Of a stretch of 64,000 bases of DNA, positions 54,115 to 63,790 are shown one piece after another. The position numbers and the translations under genes were made by a program. Numbering within the stretch: the first letter of the stretch is position 1; the number at the start of each line of letters is the position of its first letter. The notes below the pieces were generated by a model. That model had not been told where the DNA came from, ran no database searches, and saw only the letters and a list, made by a program, of their open reading frames with translations. The DNA lies in the NCBI GenBank assembly GCA_950022655.1, contig OX465584.1, positions 8,275,124-8,339,123 on the forward strand. The letters run 5' to 3'. The stretch comes from Alentia gelatinosa (lineage: Eukaryota > Annelida > Polychaeta > Phyllodocida > Polynoidae).

Positions 54115-55560
54115 TATTACCAGGTGGAAACCTGCAAAATGTCCCCTGATATTACCACGTGAAAACCTGCAAAATGCCTCTTAACATTACCAGGTGAAAA
54201 CCTGCAAAATGCCTCCTGATATCATCAGGTGAAAACCTGCAAAATGCCTCCTAATATTACCAGGCGGAAACCTGCAAAATGGCTCCTAATATTACCAGGT
54301 GGAAACCTGCAAAATGTCTATGATTACTACCACGTGGAAACCTGTAAAATGTCCTCTGATATTAACAGGTGGACACCTGCAAAATGCCTCCTAACATCAC
54401 CAGGTGAAAACCTGCAAAATGCCTCCTAATATCACCAGGTGAAAACCTCCAAAATGCCTAATATTACCAGGTGGACACCTGAAATTTTTTTTTTTTATTT
54501 GCGATTTACCCTGCAAGGACTTAGGCTTAACCAGCCTGTTTGAATGTCCCCACAGCATCTTACAAAGCTTGGTTTCACAGTAGTTGTTGACATTAAACTC
54601 TTGCAAAAATAAATTTGTATCAAATTTCAGATGGATAATCTGTGACCTAAAGGTCACTCATTGTTTGCAGGTTGTAGAACTCTGCATGTCCTTATTTTAC
54701 AAAAGAGTCTGTGATTACACCATATGAATTTGTCCATACTGTCTCTCATGTAGCAGCTTTCTGTTAGCTACTCTAGAAATTGTAGCAAAATTAGGCTTAG
54801 ATTACAGTTGGTGTATTATTATATATAGTCTTATTCCTAGATACCTATGTACAAGGGCATACAGTATCGCATTTACAAGTACCAATCAGCTTATTGAGAT
54901 ATACAGTATTTTATCATACTAGTATTGTTGATGATAGGACAAGGGTAGTTAGGAAGCACTTGCATACACCAATCACAGTTAGGTCAATATCACACATGAG
55001 GTCTAGTATATCATAGTCGTATCATTCCATATAATGCCTCCTAATATTACCAGGTGGACACCTGCAAAATGCCTCATAATATCACCAGGTTACAACCTGC
55101 AAAATGCCTCCTAATATTACCAGGTGGAAACCTGCAAAATGCCTCATAATATCACCAGGTTACAACCTGCAAAATGCCTCCTAATATTACCAGGTGGAAA
55201 CCTGCAAAATGTCTCCTAACATTACCAACTTGAAACCTGCAAAATGTTCCCTAATACAACCAGGTAGAAACCTACAGAAGGTCCCCTAATATTACCATAT
55301 GGAAACCTTCAAAATGTCCCCTAACATTACCAGGTGAAAACCTGCAAAGTGTCCGCTAACATTACCAGGTGGAAACCTGCACAATGTCCCCTTATATTAC
55401 CGGATGAAAACTTGCAAAATGTCCGCTAGTATAACCACGTGGAAACCGGCAAAATGTCTCCTAATATTACCAGGTGAAAACCTGCAAAATGCCCTCTAAT
55501 ATTACGAGATGAAATCCTACTTAATGTCTTCTGATATAACCAGGTAAAAACCTCACTTAA
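54115..55560. repeat. 35-bp minisatellite in two blocks
   Basis: Unit AAAATGCCTCCTAATATTAC plus CAGGTGGAAACCTGC. CAGGTGGAAACCTG is a hairpin. About ten units at 54115-54480 and fifteen at 55035-55560, split by an inserted retroposon. Confidence 0.95.
54483..55030 (-). mobile_element. poly-A-tailed retroposon in minisatellite
   Basis: The segment starts with a T-run (54484-54496), so it carries a poly-A tail on the minus strand, preceded there by AATAAA-like sequence. It separates two blocks of one minisatellite and is absent from the units. On the minus strand a short frame (TKLCKMLWGHSNRLVKPKSL) precedes the tail. It may be the 3' end of a LINE or processed transcript, but I do not recognise it. 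Confidence 0.65.
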
Positions 55561-56938
55561 TATCTACCAATCCGTGCCGGTTTCTCCTTCCTCCTCCAGG
55601 CTTCCACCCGGAGTTTTGTTCTAGCCTCCACTCCCTTCAATGACTCCCTTTCATTGCCTCACTTCCACCCTTTACATCTGCACATTTCCCTTACCCCTTA
55701 CCTTCAGCCCGTTTCACCACCCCCCAACGTTAATGCCCCTTAACTACCCTGCCTCCAGACCCCCGCCACCCCAACCGGTAAATGCCCATATTGAGAGGAC
55801 CTAACTCTATTAGGCCTTATAGTGACCGGGAGAGGGGGCCACTGAGGCCAAATATCCAGTTAGTCCGATAACAGGGAAATGAGATTACCCCAGAACCCAT
55901 ACCAATAAACTACTCGTAAACGCCCCTCCCTCCGCAAGCGCGCTGCGTTAAAAGTCAAGGTGGCGATTGTTTACCGTGTATAATACGGTAATATCGACAT
56001 GGTCGTACTTCATGGCCGTTATGGCCGCGTCAATACCTATTCACATTCATAGCGACGTGTTGGTTCGCCACTACAGGACTCGGTACACGCGTCCCTGAAG
56101 TTGGGACACGTGTAATAAGGCTGTCGCAGTGGGAGAGCTGCCACTTATTAATAAAATGCCTAAAATACTTTAACCACCAAAGAGAATAACCAACTGCTGT
56201 CTCAGGGTTTCATTGCTCCTAGAAATGTGCGAAAAGCGTTGCTCCAGTAATACCGGATCGGATCGTGTGGTAACATAATTTTCATGTTATACTTCTACTT
56301 TTTACAACACCACATTTTCAGTGATATACGTGGAAGGTTCATTAGATTGTTAATTGAATATAGATGGTGACATAGTTATGATGTGATCCACAAAGAATCT
56401 GGAGCAACGATTTCGACCTCGGGGCGCTACTCTGCTATCCGTGGAGCAACACTCCCAGCTGAGTAGAAATATTTGCATGGTATGATTTTATGAACACTCC
56501 ACCTCACACAGATACATCACTCTGGCTAAGACCCATGGTATGTTTACTAGTGTGAGTCACTAGTGAAACCGTATCTTTAGGGGCTCTTCCACCAGCACAC
56601 AAGATATAGCGAGAATTGTCACGATTCAGTTGACTTGCTAAGTCTTGCTAGGTTTTGAGTAATGGCATGCATTTTAGCCGCGAAGCATCTGTATGATTAA
56701 GCACCTTCTAATTATTGACACGATAGATGGCAAAATGTTAAGCAATGGATGGTGAGGCGTCATGGTGGTGGAGCATGAAAATATACACACATTATCGCGA
56801 AAAAAAATACACACATCATTGCACACTACATATCGCGGCAAAGGAGGTAAGGCATATCGCGATAATGTGAGATATAGCAAGACATACAGAGATATGATAT
56901 AGCAAATCCATGATCTGGTGGACCAACCCTTTAGAGTC
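55561..56938. other. no gene recognised
   Basis: C/T-rich 55575-55760, then ordinary DNA. CGTGTACCGAGT-type inverse words near 56080-56110 make a small hairpin. No exon supported. Confidence 0.5.
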
Positions 56939-56941
56939 TAT

Positions 56942-57136
56942 AGGCCTGTTTCCATTGGCCGGCGAAAACGGTGTAGATTTTTTGAGTTCTCCTAATAGCC
57001 TATTAATATTTTGTGTCAGCAGTGTTAAAGGTCCGTCGGTGGTCCCTGATTGTATATCGGTGTTGACAAATGTAAATGGACTTTTAGGAGAACTAAAAAA
57101 TCCACACCGTTTTCGTCGGCCAATGGAAAAGGGCCT
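56942..57136. mobile_element. TIR element AGGCCTGTTTCCATTGGCC
   Basis: Ends AGGCCTGTTTCCATTGGCCG and CGGCCAATGGAAAAGGGCCT, flanked by TAT on both sides (56939-56941, 57137-57139). Inner arms GATTTTTTGAGTTCTCC and GGAGAACTAAAAAATCC. Overall 195 bp. Same terminus type as 12312-13066, 31256-31828 and 45049-45446, but without the tandem word interior. Confidence 0.85.
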
Positions 57137-57139
57137 TAT

Positions 57140-58190
57140 TGATACACCAGGCGAATCCTGGATTAATGTGAGAGTAGGTTGAGTTATCAAAGCCTGGGAC
57201 GTGTGGCGCCGCCTATGGCGGGACTCAGATAAAAGAAGTCATTGTTTATGGTGTACCGGGCGCGCCCATTTCGGGGATTCATCCCGGGCACAGACTCTTC
57301 ACCGTTTACGGCTCTGCTCCCTACCGAGTGATAAGTCACTCGCCCTGAGGGTGCATCTTATATTAACTCTCTCCCTGCATACTGACAACGATTCGGCCAG
57401 GTCCTGGGTTACTCCACAGGGATGTCAGCAGCCCTTGAGGATTATCTATGAAGTCATTTGCTGCGATGACTCCTACCCACCACACCCCGCCCACCCCTAT
57501 CACGTCCAGTCTCCAATGAACAAGGTTAGTGGGGACTCAATAACAATGAAAACTGTGTCCCCTGGTGAGTAAGACTGGAACTACAGTCTGTGCTCTCCAA
57601 GTAGAACAATCATTTATTGTTTGAATCAACAGTTCTACAATGAAAACCTGCAAGTGCCGATTGCTAAAGTTACACATTTGTGTGTGAAAAAAAGCCAACA
57701 AAATAACCCTACCTTTTTCTGTCCCTTTGATGTTAAACTAAATATATGCATGAGAGAGTGTAGTATGGTGCTGGTTCCTGGTGTTAGCTATGCATTCAAG
57801 GTGGTTTGTATGGTAACTGTCCAATGGTTACAGGGATCCATGCATTATGGACAGCCTCTCGGACAAAACCTTGAACTTTCATCTACAGGAAAGTCAGGTA
57901 TATCTCACCCTGCTTTGCCCTATGAGATTACTCTACAGACAAAACACATGGCATACTGTCAGTGGCTATGCAGTTTCTTCATATTGCAAATGTGTCACTA
58001 TCTCTAGTATCCAGCAAACCAACACCATTACTCCACCCCTGAGATTTATTCTCCCTTGTAAATATTTTATATTGCCCTTAGATTCATGAAGTCTGCTAGG
58101 CCCTCATACTCGTTGCTTGATCCCTGTACATCATAACCTGATACTTGTTGAAGGAGATGTGATATATATTAAATATAGATATATGTATAT
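57140..58190. other. no gene supported
   Basis: Two plus-strand frames (57201-57572, 123 codons, and 57621-58007, 128 codons) are among the longest outside repeats. AACAAGGTTAGT at 57519 could be a splice donor. Neither translation shows a known domain and composition is ordinary, so no gene is claimed. Confidence 0.4.
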
Positions 58191-58194
58191 ATAA

Positions 58195-58560
58195 TAACTG
58201 TGAAGTACTATGTATGTACCCTCGTACATACATATCAAATATTTATATGTGTATACCTAATAACTGTGAAGTATTGCTGTATGTACGTACCCTCATATCA
58301 AATATTCATATGTGTATACGTAATAACTGTGAACTATTGCGATATGTACATACCCTCATATTGAATATAAATAGGTGTATACCTAATAACTGTGAAGTAT
58401 TGCCATACTTGTAGTTGACGCGTAGTAATACTCCGAGCGATAGCGAGGAGTATTGCGTAGCGGAGAATACGGCCACTCAGATCGAAATCATGGTAATATT
58501 GTGTATATGTACATACCCTCATATTGAATATAGATATGTGTATACCTAATAACTGTATGC
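58195..58560. repeat. ~62-bp minisatellite split by fold-back element
   Basis: Units of ATGTACATACCCTCATATTG, ATATAGATATGTGTATACC and TAATAACTGTGAAGTATTGC repeat about five times. The last two are separated by the element at 58411-58497. Confidence 0.85.
58411..58497. mobile_element. fold-back element, TTGAC core and one arm
   Basis: The core TTGACGCGTAGTAATACTCC, CGAGCGATAGCGAG, GGAGTATTGCG (58415-58457) is followed by GGAGAATACGGCC and CAGATCGAAATCATGGTAAT, the arm seen at 28229-28263. The left arm is missing. The element interrupts a minisatellite. Confidence 0.75.
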
Positions 58561-58569
58561 ACATACCCT

Positions 58570-58955
58570 GGCACCTATTGTACTCCTTGCAGTGGGGAGA
58601 CACTTGTAGCAAAGCTTACCTGAAAAGACACAAAATGAAACATTGATTACATGTGGTGTTTTTATGGTGTCTCCCATGTTGAGAGCTGGGACAGGAATGT
58701 AAAAAACTGTGACCTGGAAAGAGTTACCGTCACATCCCTCCCCTCCCTGTCAAGGCTGCCAACAACTCACGGGACACTTGGCTCGTGTTATACAAACAGC
58801 GTTGGAAAGTAGGGAACTTGAAAGACTGTGTTATCTTTTCTTCCTTCACTTGTTGATAAAACCTCGGCCAAACCTGTTAGTCCTCTGTCTGCCTTATACA
58901 TGAAAATAGGTGTACCATTATGTGGCACTTAAGGACATAAGATCTCATGCGAATA
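58570..58955. other. no gene recognised
   Basis: Ordinary sequence with short frames only. Confidence 0.45.
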
Positions 58956-58959
58956 TATA

Positions 58960-59325
58960 TTAATTATCCATCCTAGACAAAGTCCCCATTAAAAATGTAT
59001 GGGGACTTAATAAACCACTACTCATTATACAAAAACTGTCAGCTACCATAACCATGGCATATAGATTTTAAATCCATTGCATGCGGCCGCAAAGCCATTG
59101 TATACGGGGAAAATAGTCCCTTTATGCTGTAGAGACAAAACCTTGTACCTTTAATGTGGCATGGGTTTAATTTACTTGGGAAGATGGATAATGCATCCAT
59201 CAAACGATGTTTTTATGGACAGGAGGCTCTTGAAACCACTTTAGGTTGACGTCGTAATATACTCGCTAACGCTCGTGTATTTCTACGCTTCAACCTCTCG
59301 TGGTCTATGGCCACAAAACCATCAA
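58960..59325. mobile_element. dispersed family copy with 48-bp TTGAC hairpin
   Basis: 58970-59170 carries AGTCCCCATTAAAAATGTATG, CCATTGTATACGGGG and AAAATAGTCCC. 59205-59325 is the fold-back with arms GATGTTTTTATGGACAGG and CCACAAAACCATC. The core is TTGACGTCGTAATATACTCG to TTTCTACGCTTCAA (59246-59293). Arms match 2901-3010. Confidence 0.7.
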
Positions 59326-59329
59326 TAAC

Positions 59330-59715
59330 TTTCTATCTATTTCGGTACTATATAGTGGAAGGATATCAAGAGGATTGTGAAGAAGCATGTAATTCTGCAA
59401 TGGTCTGCATTGCTAAGCGGCAGTTTCTTGATAAGTTTCTTAAAACCATCCTACCACCAAACACTAGAATTTCATGTGACTTATGTTCATAGTTCTTACC
59501 TTAGTCTAATATGCATTATTCACTTCTCATCAATACCCTTGTCTTTGCCAGAATCAATAGAATCATATGAGTTGTATCAGTCCGCACAGACAGAATATAC
59601 ATCAACGTAAACGCATATGCGGTGTCTCTATCACTGGCGACCATACGGCCAGTGTAGAGGTGACTCAAGTAAGTAGTGTATGGAAATAGGGAATAGGTTC
59701 GGGTGTCTATTTTAC
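59330..59715. other. no gene recognised
   Basis: A 61-codon plus-strand frame (59307-59492) has two cysteines near its middle and end but no known pattern. Nothing else noted. Confidence 0.4.
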
Positions 59716-59716
59716 C

Positions 59717-59718
<2 letters not shown>

Positions 59719-59790
<72 letters not shown>

Positions 59791-60099
59791 GGGAAGTTTA
59801 ACGTCCAATATGTTCTATCAAAACTTACTTTGGGTTTGAAGGTGATTGAATCTATGAGATGAATTGAGGTAGAAATCTCGCCCCTACACTATTACTCAGG
59901 TGAGGATTCCTACACCACATAAACATGGTATGAGAACGATTGTCCTTTGATATAACCTTAAGACTACCTCTGCTGGGGGTGAAGGAGGAGAGTGGCTGCA
60001 GTGAAACTCAAACCCTACAACTTTGGGGTTACAAGTCCAGTGCCTTAACCACAAAATCCTACAAACTTGGGGTTACCACTGAGCTAACTCCCCGACCCT
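59719..60099 (-). mobile_element. SINE, second tail subtype with (AAC)n tail
   Basis: A (GTT)n run of about 23 triplets (59719-59787) is the 3' tail of a minus-strand SINE whose tail region is ACATATTGGACGTTAAAC, as at 43695. The body and head follow. ACCACAAAATCCTACAAACTTGGGG near the head is a local duplication of part of it (shorter matched words). Confidence 0.85.
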
Positions 60100-60259
60100 A
60101 GCAGTCTATCAGGGGCAGTAGGGATGCACTCCCCCTGTGTAAATATTGATGTTTTAATGCAATTTTCATCAAAATTCCGAAAAGTTAAATTTCCGTCATT
60201 TGCCAGAAGACTTGCATCCCTGTTGTAACCTTGCCAGCGTAGTTTCTAAAGTTCCCACC

Positions 60260-60660
60260 AAGGTCAAGACCCCCCTCCCCCCTGCATCCCCCGGTTCCCC
60301 TTACCATGCTCCCTCTAGCGGTCAACCGGGTCACGCATCGGGTCTTACAACCATAACGCAGAACGCTTAACCCGCACCCCGTCACCCCCACCTTTACCGG
60401 AACCGGAAGTGGTCGCTCACAGCGTCCGCTGCATGGCGCCATCTTCTTCCGCCCTTTTCCCTCTTCGCCCTTTTATCGACGACTAATTTTCCCGCCATAT
60501 TGACCGCGGCGTTCGGAGCGTTCCCGCGCGTCCGGCCAGCGTCCCTCACATACCAGACGCGCACCCGGGTACCGCGTCATAATGGCCTCGCCGACGACCA
60601 GCATGCAACGCGGCGCGCGTCTACAACTTACTTATGCAAATTGCGCGGCGATCGATGTGG
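60260..60660. promoter_or_regulatory. CpG-rich promoter-like region
   Basis: Contains ACCGGAAGTG (ETS type, 60402-60411), GGCGCCATCTT (inverted YY1 type, 60435-60445), TTTTCCCGCCAT (E2F type, 60488-60499) and an octamer ATGCAAAT (60635-60642). CpG is dense from 60400 to 60660. Two overlapping plus-strand frames start here (from 60500 and 60582) but neither gives a recognisable protein. This is the strongest promoter candidate in the window, perhaps for a gene whose exons I cannot identify or for a bidirectional transcript. Confidence 0.5.
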
Positions 60661-60829
60661 ATTGGACGAGTTTGTTGGGGAGTCAGAGGAGCGTCTTTTA
60701 CAACATAGAGTCACATCGACTTTACTGGAATCTCTCAATATTAGGCATTTTACTAAGAATACCGTCCAAAGAGTTCACTATATTGATCATTGAAATGTAC
60801 CATATGAAGGTTCTGTTATTTTGACATCC

Positions 60830-61265
60830 CATTTCCCTTCCCCACCCACAGAAAGTTTCTCTTTCTTTTTTCAAATATTAACTCAACCCCTTTTTCATCC
60901 TTATGGTTTATACATCATATCTGGCTGTTCGTTCAAATTCCATGTTTTAAACACTTTTTGAGATTATGTTAAATAAATGTTAACCTGTTGTTGATAAGAT
61001 GGTTATTGGTTTTTTTTTATTTCAGTAAGGCAAATTCGGACTGCAGTCCGTTCTTCCATTTGATGTTGCTAGTAGTACACCTTGTGCAATATTCCCATAT
61101 CATTTACAAAGTTCTCGACTTATTAGTAGTGGAAAGAATAAGAAATAATAGGAAAGTGGTCATTGAGGAGTTATTCAGGAAAGGTTACGGGTCTTTGCTG
61201 CTTGTCTATTATTAGGGCGGTTCTAGTCCCGGTAAGCAGATAGCTGCCTCTTTGCCTGCTGTCTG
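60830..61265. other. no gene recognised
   Basis: T-rich, AT-rich DNA with AATAAA near 60972. It could be a 3' UTR, but nothing upstream confirms that. Confidence 0.4.
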
Positions 61266-61269
61266 CTCA

Positions 61270-62245
61270 AGTCAGGTAAACAACCATGTTGTTGCGTACC
61301 ATCATGTAAACAGCAATGTTGTTGTGGCATGACATGACTCTGGGGCTGTGGCAGTAGACACAGCAAGCCCATATTATTTTGGGCATTCATGTAAAGAGCC
61401 ATATTGTTGTGGGCAGTCATTTAAACAGCCATATTGTTCCAGGCAGTCATGTAAACAGCCATATTATTCAGGGAAGTCATGTAAACAGCTATGTTGTTTT
61501 GTTCCGTCATGTAAAGAGCAGTATTTCAAAGGGAAGACAAGTTAGGGCTTATTGTGTGCCATCATGTAAACAACCATGTTGTTGTGCCAGTCAAGAAAAC
61601 AGCAATATTGTTGTGGCATACCCTGAATCTGGCGCTGGGGCTGTTAACAAAGCGAGCCTATATTATTTGGGGCAGTCATGTAAACAGCCATATTGTTATG
61701 TCGTCATGCAAATAGCGGTATTGTAAAGGGAAGACAAGATAGGCCAATATTGTTGTGTGCCATCATGTAAATAACCATGTAAACAACCATGTTGTTGTGG
61801 CATACAATGACTCAGGCACTGTGGCAGTAGACACATCAAGCCCATATTATTTGGGACATTTTTGTTTGTTTGGTAGTTTAACGTTCAATTTGTTCAATTA
61901 GACTTATTTGGGGAAGTCATGAAAACAGCCATACTGTTGTGAAAATTCATTGTGGTAAATCATGTAAACAACCATATTATTCTGGGCAGTCATGTAAACA
62001 GCTACATTATTCTGGGCAGTCAGGTAAACAGCCATACTGTTGTGAAAAGTCATTGTGGTAAATCATGTAAACAGCCATATTATTCCCCGGCAGTCATGTA
62101 AACAGCTGTATCGGCCCTTCGGGCCATAACTGCTAATTATTCTGGGCAGTCAGGTAAACAGCCATACTGTTGTGAAAAGTCATGAAAACAGCCATATTTC
62201 TCTGGGCAGTCCTGTAAACAGCCATGTTGTCATGGCATACCCTGA
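61270..62245. repeat. 30-bp minisatellite
   Basis: Unit GTCATGTAAACAGCCATATT plus ATTCTGGGCA, with longer blocks (GGCAGTAGACACAGC, 61345, 61825 and 62258) repeated about every 450 bp. A SINE-tail fragment lies inside at 61863-61925. Confidence 0.9.
61863..61925 (-). mobile_element. SINE 3' tail fragment, second subtype
   Basis: TTTGGTAGTTTAACGTTCAA and TTGTTCAATTAGACTTATTT match the tail region at 43715-43760. Only about 60 bp remains, within the minisatellite. Confidence 0.6.
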
Positions 62246-62640
62246 CTCAGGCACTGTGGCAGTAGACACAGCGCGTTGTGATGTGTTGTCCGAGTTAACA
62301 CGCTCCGGCCCTGATCTAACTCCCCGCTCCCCCGCTCCCTGCTCCCGCCCGGCGCCGCGCCGCTCACCCCGCCCATTGTGCCGCCTCCCCCGCCGTGAAT
62401 GCCGCCAAATCGAGCCCTGCCGCCGCCGAGAAGCCCCCAATAAATCTGGGCTGTCGCCAAAGTACATTTGTGGAAACGGCCGACGTTGGAGAGGTGTGTG
62501 TGTGTGTGAGGGGGGGGGGGGTGGTGGTGAAGGTAATCTCCGCCCCCCCCCCCCCCCCCGCTACACACACACAGAGTACTACACAGACTGGGCCGGCTTT
62601 GTGATTTGGCGTTGGCGTACACGTAAAACCTAGTGTGATA
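62246..62640. other. CpG-rich DNA and GT/G/C runs
   Basis: 62300-62430 is CpG-rich. (GT)n, a G-run and a C-run occupy 62490-62560. No gene recognised. Confidence 0.5.
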
Positions 62641-62679
62641 TTTGTAAGTATTGATCATACCTTGGCCACGCGGCTACCT

Positions 62680-62900
62680 CGTGGGCAGGGCCGCGGAAAG
62701 GGCCGTGGACCGAGCCGTTGGCCACGCCATGGACCGAGCCGTGGGACGATTCATGAACCGAGCTGTGGTCTGGGCCATGGGCCTAGATGTGAGCCGAGCC
62801 ATGGGCCAAGTTGTGGGCCTAGCCATGGGCCTAGCCATGGGCCAAACCATGGGCCGAGCCATGGGCCTAGTCGTGGGCCATGTTGTGGGCCAGCTGGGAG
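62680..62900. repeat. ~24-bp minisatellite GGGCCGAGCCATGGGCC
   Basis: GGGCCTAGCCATGGGCC, GGGCCGAGCCATGGGCC and CGTGGGCC variants alternate. Palindromic CCATGG and GGGCC words repeat about every 12 bp. Confidence 0.8.
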
Positions 62901-63345
62901 GCTGCTCTAAATGGGAGGTTTTTAAGTGCTTAGAACTACAAATATGTACCCAGCTTGTTGGAATATTTTTGTTATTCTAACCTAGTCACATATCCAGGTT
63001 ATTTTCAACCAATATTATATATATGATATGGGTTATATATGGCCCTATATGCGGTCAAGCTTTTTCTTTGCTTCAATACGTTGCAATATAATGATTGGAA
63101 AGTTAAATCAAATATGGCTTGACATTGACACACGTTACAGGCTATAAAATGATAACAACACCACTTAAATACATCAAATAACGAATCTAATAAGCGTATT
63201 TCTGAATTGATGATAACTGAAATGCTGTGTTTGGTGCAAACATGTAAGGTTTTACATCACAGTTCCGAGGGCCATATGCTGCCATCTAAACTTAGCGCCC
63301 TTGACACAGTACGACTATAGGGCCCGTGCGAACAGTATGGACAGG
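62901..63345. other. no gene recognised
   Basis: AT-rich, unique-looking. Confidence 0.45.
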
Positions 63346-63425
63346 GTTTATGTAAATGACACGGTCACGTGACCTCACGTGACGCCGCGGGGCATTCTGG
63401 GAAGGGCAGGGTAGGCGGGCAGCTT
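63346..63425. promoter_or_regulatory. promoter-like motif cluster
   Basis: Two CACGTG boxes (63366-63371, 63376-63381), a CpG-rich GACGCCGCGGGGC and GCATTCTGGGAAG lie within 60 bases. Paired CACGTG sites are typical of USF/MYC-family targets. Gene and strand unknown. Confidence 0.4.
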
Positions 63426-63544
63426 AAGTGAGCTGACGCGATTCCCTTAACAGCATAGATTCAGCGATTTGACACGACACTATAAACAGCTTTCTTCTCC
63501 ACCGATAGAATTACAATCAGTCTTGGTGTGGATATTGCTCGAGG

Positions 63545-63790
63545 TCTGAAGTGGAATTCACACGGCGGGATTCATGTACCTCACAGGGTTCAAAATCTCA
63601 TGAGATTCTGTTCCCTTTTAGGGGTAAATGTCACCCACAATTACAGGGGACAAACATGTCTCATGGAAATGGAACCATACAATTTAGACGAGGAAATTGT
63701 GTTCAAGTACAGAAGCTCAGCAGGATTTGTCTCAGACAAACACCCTGGTAGGTACATGAATCCCATCCTGTGAATCCCACTTCAAGCGAA
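63545..63790. repeat. inverted-repeat element, MITE-like
   Basis: GAAGTGGAATTCACACGGC and GGGATTCATGTACC on the left are inverted on the right as GGTACATGAATCCC and GTGAATCCCACTTC. The span is about 245 bp. A plus-strand frame (63528-63773) across it shows no known domain. Confidence 0.65.

Noticed and set aside
54115..55560. CRISPR-like regular spacing of palindromic repeats
   Set aside because: The 35-bp units are contiguous tandem repeats with no unique spacers, and the window is eukaryotic in character.
57201..58007. Possible two-exon gene (frames at 57201-57572 and 57621-58007)
   Set aside because: A splice-donor-like AAGGTTAGT is present, but neither frame has a recognisable domain, acceptor or codon bias. 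Too weak to annotate.
4090..60099. tRNA genes suggested by GGGTTCGAGTCC boxes
   Set aside because: In the copies at 3871, 8182, 17451, 37720, 43695, 50657 and 59719 these are heads of one SINE family, attached to the same body and tail, and their stems are imperfect.
60500..60824. Possible short gene in the CpG-rich patch (frames from 60500 and 60582)
   Set aside because: Two overlapping frames compete, neither resembles a known family, and the downstream part is AT-rich. Kept only as a promoter candidate.
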